A stretch of DNA of 64,000 nt from Punica granatum (taxonomy: Eukaryota > Streptophyta > Magnoliopsida > Myrtales > Lythraceae), in NCBI RefSeq assembly GCF_007655135.1, contig NC_045130.1, positions 9,176,001-9,240,000 on the forward strand. Direction: 5' to 3'. Every line of letters starts with the position of its first letter. Position 1 is the first letter of the stretch. The translations under genes and the position numbers were made by a program. The notes beneath the pieces are model-generated. The model searched no databases, had not been told where the DNA came from, and saw only the letters and a list, made by a program, of their open reading frames with translations. Below are positions 49,501 to 61,083 of this stretch, one piece after another.

Positions 49501-51372
49501 TATATTAGCGACTGTGTGCCTATAAAAGTCCGTATGCAGGCATCGGCAGGTTTTGTTAGTGCCAGTGCTCTTGGGATGGCCTGTGGTCCCGCTCTCGCTG
49601 GCTTACTTCAGTATAAATTTACATTTTTCAATCTTACATTCAATGAAGTGACTTTGCCTGGATGGGTAATGGCTGGAGCATGGCTCGTATACTTGGTATG
49701 GCTTTGGGTCTCGTTCAAAGAACCTTCTCGTGAGAGTGAGGAAAAGCTCTACTCGACGGAGCCTAAAGTTGGTATGTTAGTTGCATAGAAACTTCTTGCT
49801 TCTCATCCTCTTTTGCAGTGGTTTCAAAAGATTCAGTTTTAATTTGAATCATGGCCTTTAAATTTGGTTTAAGGTTATATGTGATTGAAAAAATACTATC
49901 TCAATTTAACAGTTCTATTAGTTGCTAGTGTATTGAGACTTTTATGAGGAACATCTCATGAGAATATATATTCATCCTGTTGGGCTGGACACTTAATATA
50001 TGAATGAGGATGCTTATGAATTGGAGTCACTAGCCTTCTATTCTCTCATGTAAAACTTTATTGTTTCTACTTATGTATTCTGTTGTGTCAATTGTTTTCT
50101 GCAGAATCATCAGAAAATGATTCCCTGGAGAATGGCTTTAAACAACCGCTTCTAATTAGCTCGGAGAAGAAGCAACATGAAGAAGATGGTGATCAAGAGG
50201 GCGATGGAAGTGAAGAAGGCCCTGAGGATTCTCGACTACCTGCCACTTCAATTGCATCAGCATATAGGTTACTGACGCCTTCTGTAAAGGTTTGACATCC
50301 TGGAATCTAACTAAAAACACTGTCTATATTGTGAAATTTGCTGTCATGGTTATTCTCATTCAATCATACAGCCGCTCATTTTTACACCGAGGCCTCTTTG
50401 CTATCTGATCAGGTCCAGTTGCTGATATACTTCATGCTCAAATATGCAATGGAGATTTTACTCTCGGAATCGAGTGTCATTACCTCGTATTATTTTAGGT
50501 GGTCTACAAGTTCAGTGGCTGTTTTCCTTGCATGCCTTGGCCTCACAGTTCTTCCAGTAAATGTCGTAGTGGGGAGCTACATTAGCAACATGTTCGAGGA
50601 CAGGTATTCGTCAACTTTCATGGCAGAAAATTTTCCTTTCTCCTTCAAGTCTGCTTACTCAGGCCTGAAGATATTCTATAATCTGAATTGCAGGCAAATC
50701 TTACTTGCATCGGAAATTGTGGTCCTCATAGGCATTATCTTCAGCTTCCACTTATTTGTGCCATACTCGGTTCCGCAGTATGTCATCTCCGGACTCATTA
50801 TGTTTGTATCTGCTGAAGTTCTTGAAGGTACATTTTTCTCACGCTGACTTCCGTTCTTATTTTTGATCCGTCAATTGATATATGGAAACTGTAACAATAT
50901 AAAGGAGAGAGGTTTTCTCCACCCGATGAAACGATTCAAAATTAGGATGGGATCCTTGATTAGACCAGATAAATCTTAAAAGATTCTTCCTGTTTCAGTA
51001 GCTGATGTGCAATAAATGCATCTCCCCTGAATTCTTAACAGCTGCGGACTCGAGAGAGCTGAATCGCCAATATTAACACCTGATAATTTTTGCTGTATCA
51101 TATGTTTTGACGTACCTTTCATCACATTTCCAGGTGTCAACTTATCGTTGCTCTCGCGGGTGATGTCTTCGAGGCTTTCACGGGGGACCTACAATGGGGG
51201 ATTACTCTCAACGGAAGCCGGGACAATTGCTCGGGTGATTGCAGATGCCACAATCACACTTGCCGGGTACTTGGGTGAGAGTCGGCTTTTGAATGTTACC
51301 CTCCTTCCGTCACTATTCATTTGCGTGTCCTCCATCCTCGCCACTCTCTACACCTACAACTCCCTCTACTAG
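46582..51372 (+). CDS. PHT5: SPX-MFS vacuolar phosphate transporter (PHT5/VPT type)
   Basis: Ten exons (46582-46634, 47472-47592, 48060-48371, 48556-48660, 48750-49204, 49470-49771, 50105-50289, 50413-50603, 50694-50827 and 51134-51372) join in frame to 698 aa, the family's usual length. The N-terminal SPX domain (about residues 1-165) starts [16 protein letters not shown] and has [11 protein letters not shown] and [16 protein letters not shown]. Its lysines should sense inositol pyrophosphates. From about residue 245 an MFS domain has some ten to twelve membrane segments ([49 protein letters not shown]). An acidic loop in exon 7 separates the MFS halves. Family members move phosphate into the vacuole when cytosolic phosphate is high. 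Which of VPT1-3 it matches is not decided. Every splice is GT-AG with consistent phase. Confidence 0.95.
46627..46746 (+). repeat. 60-bp tandem duplication across the exon 1 splice donor
   Basis: Two units start at tggcaagggtatgttggatc (46627) and tggcaaaggtatgttgaatc (46687) and continue through a shared cattgcatttttttt. Each holds a GTATGT donor (46635 and 46695). The second would lengthen exon 1 by 60 nt and bring in an in-frame TAA. Confidence 0.85.
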
Positions 51373-52415
51373 TTCTTCATCTTCTTCTCCTATTGTCTTT
51401 TCATGTAGTACTTTTCCATGTATAGATATCACTGCAATGTAATAAACCGTGCTCAATCAACAAGCATCGTCTTCTCTATCAGACTTTATGGATCTTCAGA
51501 GCCACAGTGCCTGCAGCAGGTTACTGATTCTTGATCGGTTGTGGGAAATCTGTGGGTTCAGGTTTTCCTTAATCAGCCCGTTGATTGATTTAGCTATAGG
51601 GATGAAACAGAGCTGTTCTGTTCCGGCTTTCTGATCGATTTGGATATGTATCCGTTAATCTAAAGTACCTCTCTAAAAAACCAACAGCGAATAGGAATTC
51701 ATGTTCCTCCGGGACACTCAGGCCGGTACTTGGGAATGGGGAATTCATCCGTTCATTGCATGGACGACTCATGAGGGCCATGTCATGCACGTAAGATCCT
51801 ATCCAAGTTGAAGCTGTTAATTCAATGAGAACTGATGCCTCTTGGACGGTTGATGGTATGAAAGGTCCATTTTCCCTTCTTTAATATGTATGCAAGGAAA
51901 TTCTCCAACCTGAATTTACGCCGTCATCGCGGATTGGAGTACAGAAACGTTGGATCAGATCCGCTGCCAAGGAACAAACGTAAGTTGTAGCGGTAAATAT
52001 TATTGCATGGCCGAAAAGGTGGGTGTCTTGCTTTTCTCACTTTCAAGAGCTCAGTGGGGTCATGGATGAAATCAATAAAGAGGAATATTTGAGCGGCCAT
52101 TCACCGAAAAAAAAAATTGAGTGGTCAAAAGAGAATCTGTGTCTATACCTATATATCTATCTATATCAGTATAAATCTGTATCTATATCTATATAAATAA
52201 TAAAAGCTGAGACGTTACCACATAAGAAGTAGATAGTTTATTATTGAGTGACTTTTGAGATTCTCACAAATCATGAAGCGATAAATGAAATCTTTTAATC
52301 ATGTCACGCTACTCATAGAGCTCCAAAAATTTTTAGTTATGAAAATCAAAAGGATCTCTATATAGTCTTAAAAGAACAAAATACCATTATTCATGCCGTA
52401 CATGCCCTCATCATC
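51373..52415. other. 3' UTR and downstream flank of the SPX-MFS gene
   Basis: An aataaa at about 51441 is a plausible poly(A) signal. A plus-strand TCTATATAAATAATAAAAG preceded by A at about 52185 resembles a Helitron 5' end, but I could not pair it with a 3' end. Confidence 0.4.
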
Positions 52416-52583
52416 TAATATCATAACAAGAGCTCTTATCCTGCAAGTTGTAGGAACTTCAATTTTTTTTCGAAATGCAAAAGTTCAACATCTCTACAGT
52501 AATATCATAACAAGAGCTCTTATCCTGCAAGTTGTAGGAACTTCAATTTTTTTTCGAAATGCAAAAGTTCAACATCTCTACAG
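52416..52583. repeat. Perfect 84-bp tandem duplication
   Basis: Copies at 52416-52499 and 52500-52583 are identical, including the run of eight T. The unit is divisible by three, so the open frame crossing it repeats in frame. Identity points to a very recent event or an assembly artefact. Confidence 0.95.
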
Positions 52584-52599
52584 TGAAGTCGGCTTTGCC

Positions 52600-55570
52600 C
52601 AACATATATATATATATATATATATAGACGCAAAAAGTATCGGGAAAGGCCCTGCTGAAGCTTTTCTCGACGCTTCAAAAAGCGTCGGCGTTGACATAGT
52701 TGGCCTATGTTTCCCAACGCTTTTTTGAGAGACCATCCTAGGCCGACGCTCCAAAACCATCCCAAGGCGAACGCAAAAAGTGTCGGCCAAAACCGTCCCA
52801 ATGCGATGCTTGAAGCATAGGCCAAAATGGTTGGCAAAATCCATCCCTAAGCCAATGCAAAAAACGTAGGCCAAAACTATCCCTTGGTGACGTGCAAAGC
52901 GTTGGCCAAAACCATCCCTAGGCCGACGCATTTTTTTGTCAGCCCATATCATTTTCAATTAAAAAATTGACAACAGATTGTCATGAAATTGACAACAAGT
53001 TGTGAATTTGTGGACAATCTGTTGTCATAACCTAGAACCGGAATCAATGTCTCAACATCTCCAACATTGGATTTAAACAAGAAGTGTTCATTGCAAGTGA
53101 ATTCAAAAGTGCAAAATATAGTGATTGCATTGTAATTGCATCATCAATTTTCACAAATTAGCCCGATAAGTGCAACACTTCCATGTTGAGCTCAAATCCA
53201 ATAAACCCAAAACCAAAGCAATTACAAGAAAAGGATTATGTTCTCTCCGGCCTAATTTCAATCGCTCTTCTTCTTCTTCTTCTTCCCGTTCCTGACTGGT
53301 ACTGGGATAGCGAGGAAAGTCTTGGTCTTGCTGAGGGGCATGCTTTTCTCGAGCTAGACGATGTGTGCAATCAAACAGTTGAGGAGGCTTGTGACAGTGT
53401 GTTCGACCTTTTCTTACTTGAGGATGCTTGAGCTTGAGCCAGTGAAGAACTCGAGGATTCGGGGAATCGAGGGAGATGGATGGGAGGTAGAGAAAAGAAG
53501 GAGATGGAGTGAGGTAGGCATGGAGTAGTATGAAAGGCGTAGAGCAGCACAACAGGGAGAAGCAGTGACGGCTAGGAAAGAAGGAGATGGAGGACAGGGG
53601 TGGCGGTGATGATAGAGGCAGAAGAGGAGTGGAGGATGGAGGAAGTCTAACGCGTTGATGATGGTGGGATGAAGATGGCGATGGTGATAGCGGAAATGGA
53701 AGAGGAAGGGAGATTGAGATTTATAAATTTTTTCGGGTTATGAAAATTTCAAAGGCTAAGCCGGAGTGCTGAGCAAAAAAGTTCCCGCTCAGCCTTTGAA
53801 AATTTTCTCATAAAAAAAGACAATGGCCGACGCTTTTTGAGGTGTTGGCCCAAACAACCTTAGGTCGGCACTTAAAGCGTCGGCTCATGTCAATTTTAGG
53901 TTACAACGTTGTGTCTTATGAGTTGTCGTATAGTGATGACATATTGTCATAAGGAGACAATATGTTGTCCTTTCTATTATGATGCATGGATATTAGTGGC
54001 AACATATTGTCATATGGTGACAATGTGTTGCCCAAGACCATTATGGCATACTAAATCTCAATAAATTTAACGCTAACTTATTTATTTTAGGTACTCGTTG
54101 AGATTTAATTCTATTAACATAACATGAACTAATATTCGTAGTTCGATTTGTGCTAGCTAGATGTAAGTTGGTCCCTCTACCAAGTAGGTTTGCTAGTTAT
54201 AAAGTAGTGTAGTTGGTTAATCTAACTCTTGAATGTTCTAGTCAATTACATGCTTTTATGAAAGGTAATTATAGTTCGATAGGTTTATGTCTCTTTCATA
54301 AAACCTAGTTATGTGTTTCAAGGTGTATACACTCTTTTAATGGTTCAATCAATCTCTTATAATATGTGGTCATGCTTGTCGAGGAATTTTTTTGGGTTTC
54401 CAGGAAATCTAGGATGTAAGGAATTCAAAAGTTGTCTTGTATAATCGAAATGTTGACTATTATCTTGATTAGTTGTAACTTTGAGAATGGTGTGTTATGG
54501 GTTTTCCCTAAAATAGCTATATAATTGACAATTGCATTTAGATATTGGCTATAAACGAACTTAAAAGTGGATGAATGTGTATTGGAAGCTAGCTATGATG
54601 AAGACCAACGAACTGAATCATTAATAGTGCATATTAAAGCAGTACGTATCAAGTAATCGATGTAGGAGGTAGCAACGGGTGTGATTAGTCAAGTTTGGGA
54701 GAAACAAGTTTCTTAGCACTTCAGTTCCTTCTTTTTCGATTGGATTCGATTAGTTTCGTACTTTTCAAATTCATGAGGAGCAATTATTCTTTCATACAAA
54801 TATAAAAGAGCACCGATGATGTCGAGTTATGCCTTAAATTATATTGATTAAAGCATACGCGTGCCAAATTTTCATATGAAAAGTGGAGAGAAGGTAATTA
54901 CCAATATTAGAAAATTCATTGTTTTGGAATGATCTTTCAAAACATTACACAACATTTTGTTTCTTAGCAAAATTAAGTAAATCGGTCTTTTGATAAAGAA
55001 CTACCATGAGTTTACATAATAATGATATCTTGAAAGATTTATTTCATCAACATCATCATCTATAATATCTTATGTTCCATAACAACAGAATTTCATAAGT
55101 AGACAACAAGTTTTCCTCTCTATTATGAGCCACAAAAACTGGTGACAATAAATTATTATAAGGTGACAACGTGTTACCTCTCACACTTTTGCACATTGGC
55201 AATGTATTTGACAACATCCAGTAGTAAAATGACAATATGTTGATAAAAATTTTGAAACTTTCAATTGAATGGAAATTTCCCCCCTCATTTTTTTAAGAAA
55301 ACAAAGGCCGGCATTTGAAAAGTGTCGATAATGATCAACAAATGTCGGCCTGGGCCCTTCTAAGGCGACGTTTTCTGTCGCGTCGGCTAAAACTCCAAAA
55401 GCATTAGCATAGGATTAACAAAAGCCAACGTTTTTGAAAATGTTGGTTAAAGATGGTAAATCCCGAAGTTTTGAGAAGCATCAAGATCCGTTAATTTCGA
55501 CAATTTCTGTCAACGCTTTCTATTGCGTCGGGATCAAAACGTCGCCAAAGCCATAATCTGTGCATGTAAA
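52600..55570. mobile_element. CACTA (En/Spm)-like element, decayed and non-autonomous
   Basis: Both ends carry arrays of degenerate motifs of the form gccgacgcaaaaagcgtcggc: about 52624-52940 on the left, and about 53820-53890 plus 55310-55550 on the right. This matches CACTA subterminal repeats. The right end (gcgtcgggatcaaaacgtcg, then ccaaagccataat) resembles a typical plant CACTA end, but the final CACTA pentamer is lost. The left end is eroded by a TA repeat. A second motif family, gacaacatattgtca-like, recurs at about 52970-53030, 53925-54035 and 55100-55230. No transposase was found. Confidence 0.5.
53738..53812. repeat. Short inverted repeat inside the CACTA-like element
   Basis: The left arm atgaaaatttcaaaggctaa pairs with the right arm, which ends gcctttgaaaattttctcat. 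A smaller gctgagc...gctcagc hairpin lies between them. Confidence 0.75.
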
Positions 55571-57309
55571 AGAGTAACTAATATATTTTACTAAAATATG
55601 ATTAATAAGAGAAATTTTAATCAAATATGCTATCACGAAATAAAATATTTAAACAATTAATTTTTGAGGGATGGAACACTACTAAAGTGGCACGGGCGAA
55701 TCTCTTAATGTGGCCATAGACGAACCTTTACTAAGGAGGCAACTGACATTTTATGTTACTTATAAGACTATTATGAATATGATCACCAGTCTTTTCAATA
55801 TGTTTAATGATGCTCGGGCTAGAATTATCTAGTAATAAATAAAAGAGCTGTGGGGTCAGTTTTCATCCTTTATATTCGAGTGGAAATGTAGAGCAGCTAT
55901 TGCAAAGACTAGGGAGGAAGTAATTATATAGTGATCGACCTACTATTATTGTTATAATTATTGTTATAATTATTATTTTTATGGGACCAGACATTAATTC
56001 TTGTCTGGACGTCTACTTACTTCCATCGACGACGACATTTTTTTAATGGGTTTTGAACTACTACATTTTAGGTAAAACCTGTTTATATAAGGTATAACTA
56101 GATGAAAATCAGTGTATTGAGCGAAATTTTTTATAAATAGTAATGCAATAATTATAAAAAAAATTAATTAACTTGTACAAAATAAATATCCTAATTACAC
56201 CTGTAAAGAAAATTGAAAGAGTGTCAAATTTTCTAATGAAATATATAAGTAAAAGAATTGGATCATCTCTTGTATAAAAAGCCATCTCATTTTGTGGCTA
56301 TGATAGGATCTTCCGCCACTGGTATTGGAGTAGGATTTGGGGAGCTCCGAACAAATAGTGAAGAAAGAGAAGAAATATTCGTAAATCAAGAATCAATGGA
56401 TTGTTACTTGTTGAAGAACTTGATCGGTATAAAATACATATATATAGTCAATTGAAGAAATATCTACGTTTAATAAAAAAATATGCATACACTATTATAT
56501 ATTTTTATTGTAATTCTTTTACCATTTATATGCAAAGAAAAATAATTAAAAAATATATCAAGTATAAAAATTTCCTATAATTAAGTCCAAATAAGAAATT
56601 TGATATATTCTACTGAATATATTATTTACATAAATTAAACATATGATGTGCTTATATATGATACAAACGGAATATATTTTGTTACATACGCAAAAGGAAT
56701 CAATATATATTGAGAAAGATCATAAGGTTTCAATAACGAAATCAATATATGCATATATATAATACAAATAGACTATATTGTTACATATGCAAAAGGAATC
56801 AATATATACATATAATCTATATTAACATATAATTATTCAACTCAATACTTAGGGAAAAAATCTTCAATGGAAAAGAATAATTTTTTTTGAATATATAACT
56901 ACTTTTATATTATAAAAGAATATAAAATTTTTCTTATTATATAAATGATGACGTGGCATAATAAGAGAGCTCCGTTTTATATTTTTGATAATGTTGCGGC
57001 GAGAGAATTTAACTTGAATCTTTATTTTCACAAAAATATAGATATAAATTTACCGACTACACTATACCCCTCGTTTTGTAGCCCATTACCCATATTTGGT
57101 TTAAGTTTTCCATCACTTGGCGAGAGTCCGATGAGTATGAGCTGTCCACTATTTCAGCTGATCGTGATAGCACATTACTCACATTTGGCTGAAGTCTTCC
57201 ATCTGGTTGCTGCAGTTGTACTGGTTCTTTATTTTCCTCTACTGCTATTATTGATGTGCTCAGTGGTACAAGGAAATCCAATTGATGTCGATTAATTCAT
57301 GCCGAGTTG

Positions 57310-57432
57310 GGTCAGTCCACTAAAAAATGAAGCTCTCTTAATCATGAATTATCTTCATCCATAATATTTGAAATCGAGATCTTATTTAATGAGAATAAGT
57401 TTTGAACTGCTTGAATCAATCCATATTAATTT
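57310..57432 (-). mobile_element. Dispersed repeat family B, fourth copy
   Basis: Blocks gggtcagtccactaa, tatttgaaatcgagatctta, gttttgaactgcttgaatca and atccatatta match the other family B copies in order. Confidence 0.5.
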
Positions 57433-59355
57433 TATCCTACTAACTCAGTTGTTCGAGTGACAAAATTTTCCGATAGGAGCAGGGCAAAAAATAAATAAAC
57501 CCAATCCGTTAAATGCTCTCTCACAATGACTAAACCTAAACGCAAGAAAAAATGGTGCCCTATTTCCATCCGCAAGTCCATGATTAAATAAAAGTACCAA
57601 CGAATTATTCTACCATCTCAAAGCATTAGCATATCATGGCACTTACACGTCCATCTCATACTAACGAAATCACATACCTCCTCGGCTCTTATGGATCAAC
57701 TCTACACTCCAGTATTGGGTTGGGGGGTGCGAGCGTGGGCGCGGGCAACACACCAGGCCATACTCGAGACTGATTCCCCGTTCGCGCCTTTGTAGAAGTC
57801 GAGATGAATGGTTATTATGTAGTGTTTGGATCAATTATTACTATTTTCCATTAAAAAAATTTCTATTAATTTATGGATGATCGATCTCTTCCTCCAGCTC
57901 TTCTTCTTCTTCCTCCTCCTCATCCTTATCTGCATGCATGTGCCGTCTTAAGTGAAGCTGAACTACCCCCTACACGGGTAGTTGGGTTCTTATAGAATTA
58001 AAGACCTTCTTCCCAACTTCATTTTAGATCCTCCTAACTCAATGATGATGACGACGATGATCGCATAAAACTGGGGCCTAGTTCTTCTTTTATCGCCCCT
58101 ATAGTCATCGAATCCCTTTATGATTATGGAGATTAATTAGCTGCATCCGCTCCCTTGACAAATCACCTGCATTCTGATGTAGTACAAGAAGGATTAATTA
58201 GGAGGTATAGGTGGGTGTGTCCGTGTCGATTTCTTCTTATAATTAAGTAGTTACGTATGGTGAACTAACGAAGTCATTTGCATCTTTAACTATCTCCTCA
58301 CTGATCTCTACTTGTTTAAGTACATAGAGCTAATTGCAATAGTATGCCCCTATAGTTTGATGTCATTCTCAATATGACCACTTCAGCTTCTAATAAGGGT
58401 ATAAGAAGTTTCATTAATGAAACTTCAACTCGAGATCTCTTCAGTTAAAAAAGAAGAAGAAGAAACTCAAGATTTCTCAATTACGAGTCGAGAATGAGCA
58501 TCATTGAACTGAATTTCTAATTTCTAGGTGCATGTTTCACACCAAGCTGCAACCAGAAGTGGTACAAACGTGCAATAATCTCTTGAGTAGTTACATATAT
58601 ACAAGCAGTATTATATGGACTTTTACCTGAAAATTGAATGGTTGAGTTTCCAACACAGTGCACTTGCCAGCCTTGATCTCGCACTTCAACATGTCACGGA
58701 ATTTCATGCAATGTGTCTACTCTCCATGACCTCACATTTACAACGACCTCTTAAAGGTGTTAATAAATGAATGCAGAGTCTTATGACCCGGAAAAAAAAT
58801 TAGAAATACTTCGATTATCCAACCTTTAACTGTGAAAAAGGATTGTTTAATTAAGATTTGCCCTTCAAAAATCTCATGCAGTCTCCTCCGGTTTCCTCCA
58901 TTTCACTCCCATCCATGCAGGCAAGTAGCCGCTTGTTTCAGTAAGTTTTATTTCATTGACTCGTTTCAGTCTTTTTTTTTTTTTTGAAAAATACAATGCG
59001 AGATGAAATTGTTTTGTTTCATTTTTATTTTTGCCAATATTGCAAGACAAATCATGAACGATGGACTATATTTTTACTCCGGGTAAATGACGAAGACTAG
59101 CGTATGAGGAGGAGAAAAGAAAAGAACGGGGAATACAAAAGAGGAATTATCAGGTGAGAACATGTGTCGCATCATGTTTATATGAGTCGTTTTTAATGGA
59201 TTCGTATAAGAAAACTCTAAACTCGAGCACGACATGTTTAATAAACGGGTCAAGATTTTCAAACACGAACACGATAGGTTTAATTACGGGTTCACACGGA
59301 TATGATATAAGTTTAACCCCTTTAACTAACTGTGTCTAAATATGTACGTATACTT

Positions 59356-59437
59356 ACCTGTACGATATGACACTATTACTTTAAGACACATATTATTACC
59401 TACACGATATGACACTATAACTTTAAGTACATGGTAG
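59356..59437. repeat. 41-bp imperfect tandem pair in a palindromic repeat
   Basis: Two adjacent units share acgatatgacactat and actttaag. The surrounding 59160-59730 repeats acacgat/atcgtgt motifs in both directions, a pattern common in plant dispersed repeats. I cannot name the family. Confidence 0.5.
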
Positions 59438-60990
59438 TACATGATTGCTATGATAAAAATACTATAAACATATGGTTTATATAAATAAATTTAGATGATT
59501 TTAGTGTAATTTTTTCTATAAATTGTTACAATATGTGAAACAAGTTCAAAAACAAGTATACAGAAATGGGTCTAGTCTAAACGGATTATAAAGGTTGAAC
59601 CCGTTTAAACACGATTATTTATCGTGTCAAAGGAGTTCAACCAGTTTAGGCACAAAATACATTCAGCCTCAACCCAAACCCGCTTAATTCTATGTCGTAT
59701 CTATGTCATATTATCGTGTCGTGTTGTTTGGCCTAAGTTATATCAACGAACAAAAGAGAAAAGAATGACCAAGACTTTGTTTAATACTATGAGGCTGATA
59801 ATTGAAGCTTAAGTGTGTTAAAGCCAATTCAGTTATATATATATATATATATATAAGGGTTCATTTGTTTCCCTTAAGGAAAAAGGAAATGTGGATGACA
59901 AAGGTAGAACTAAAGCTATAGAAAAGTGAATAGTAGACAGGCAAAATGAAACCCAGACAAACCAATGCTTACGGGGCAGAAAAATGACCAGAAATCCAAT
60001 ACTAAAGTCCTTGTGGTTTGGGCTCCGGCCTCGTATTTCACACGAAAAAATCCTATAGTTTGGTCGGCACGCAATAAGCATAAAGATCAAGTGCTCTCCA
60101 GCTCACATATGTGTACAACATCGATCTGCTAGCATACAAGGTAAGTTGCCAGCTACAAGAAGACCAAGGAGCACTTGAGGAGGAGTACTAGGCAGGGAAT
60201 CTACAAGATCTGTTGATCGGGGGCTAAGGAATCCCGACAACATCTTTGATTTGGATCGAGATCGTAACAATGGCCATAAATAATTATAATTGTAATTGAA
60301 AAATCACGACCTCTTTCCAATGGAACCGTAAGAAATTAAAGAATCTCTTTCTAACATAAGCTTGCGCATCATAAGCGGAGTTAGCGCAATTACAGACAAA
60401 ATGTTCATTCAGCGTAAGTAACTTGGTGATATGTGACCGTTGAGCATTGTAACATTTTGATAATCATAATGTTATGAGACGCGTGTATCATCGTTCAAGA
60501 TGTATCATATGTGATATATAAGCATCTCTATACAATGTATTCTCCGCAGTAGGTACGTGTTCATACATTCGTGAGTACACGTGAATTTCATTCAGAGTTG
60601 CGACTTCGGGAGACAGGTTAATATGTACGTATAATCAGGTCGACATAATCCATGGGGAAAACGGGTCAAGAGACACACATACACTTGGAAAGCATGAACA
60701 TCCTAGCTACCGATATTTCATCTCCTACCTCTCTTTTATTGTAGAAAGTAAGAAAGTACGGTGTACTTAAATTGAATTTCCCCCTCCCCGATATTAAATG
60801 AGTACTCCCAATTTACCTTATCATTACCATCTTCTCCTTCTTCTTCTCCTTCTGGAGAGAGAGAGAGAGAGAGAGATCATAGCAGAATTATTTTCCTGCA
60901 TTTTCTTCTCTCTCGTCCCGAAAACCCGACAAAGGACATCTTTGCACACCCCCAACTCCGTCTGCATTGCAATTCTCCCACTCCACTCCT

Positions 60991-61000
60991 ATATATATAC
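60991..61000 (+). promoter_or_regulatory. TATA box of the HOTHEAD-like gene
   Basis: atatatatac sits about 90 bp before the ATG at 61084. A GA repeat at about 60856-60875 lies further upstream. Confidence 0.5.
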
Positions 61001-61083
61001 ACAGAGATTCCAAACCATACTTGCATATATAGATATACTTACATAAACGATAATAAGTTCATTGTATTCTAGACACGGTGTAT

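Larger units (their letters stand above)
55571..60960. other. Intergenic between the CACTA-like element and HOTHEAD-like gene
   Basis: Mostly AT-rich. It holds a family B repeat (57310-57432), a 41-bp tandem pair (59356-59437) within a diffuse palindromic repeat (about 59160-59730), and a lower-AT block at about 57700-58200 with no identifiable frame. A retroelement-like piece lies at about 60100-60260. Short frames here show no domain. Confidence 0.4.

Noticed and set aside
53151..53552. 133-codon minus-strand frame and its plus-strand partner as genes
   Set aside because: Both lie inside the CACTA-like element, overlap each other, and include simple CTT/glutamate runs.
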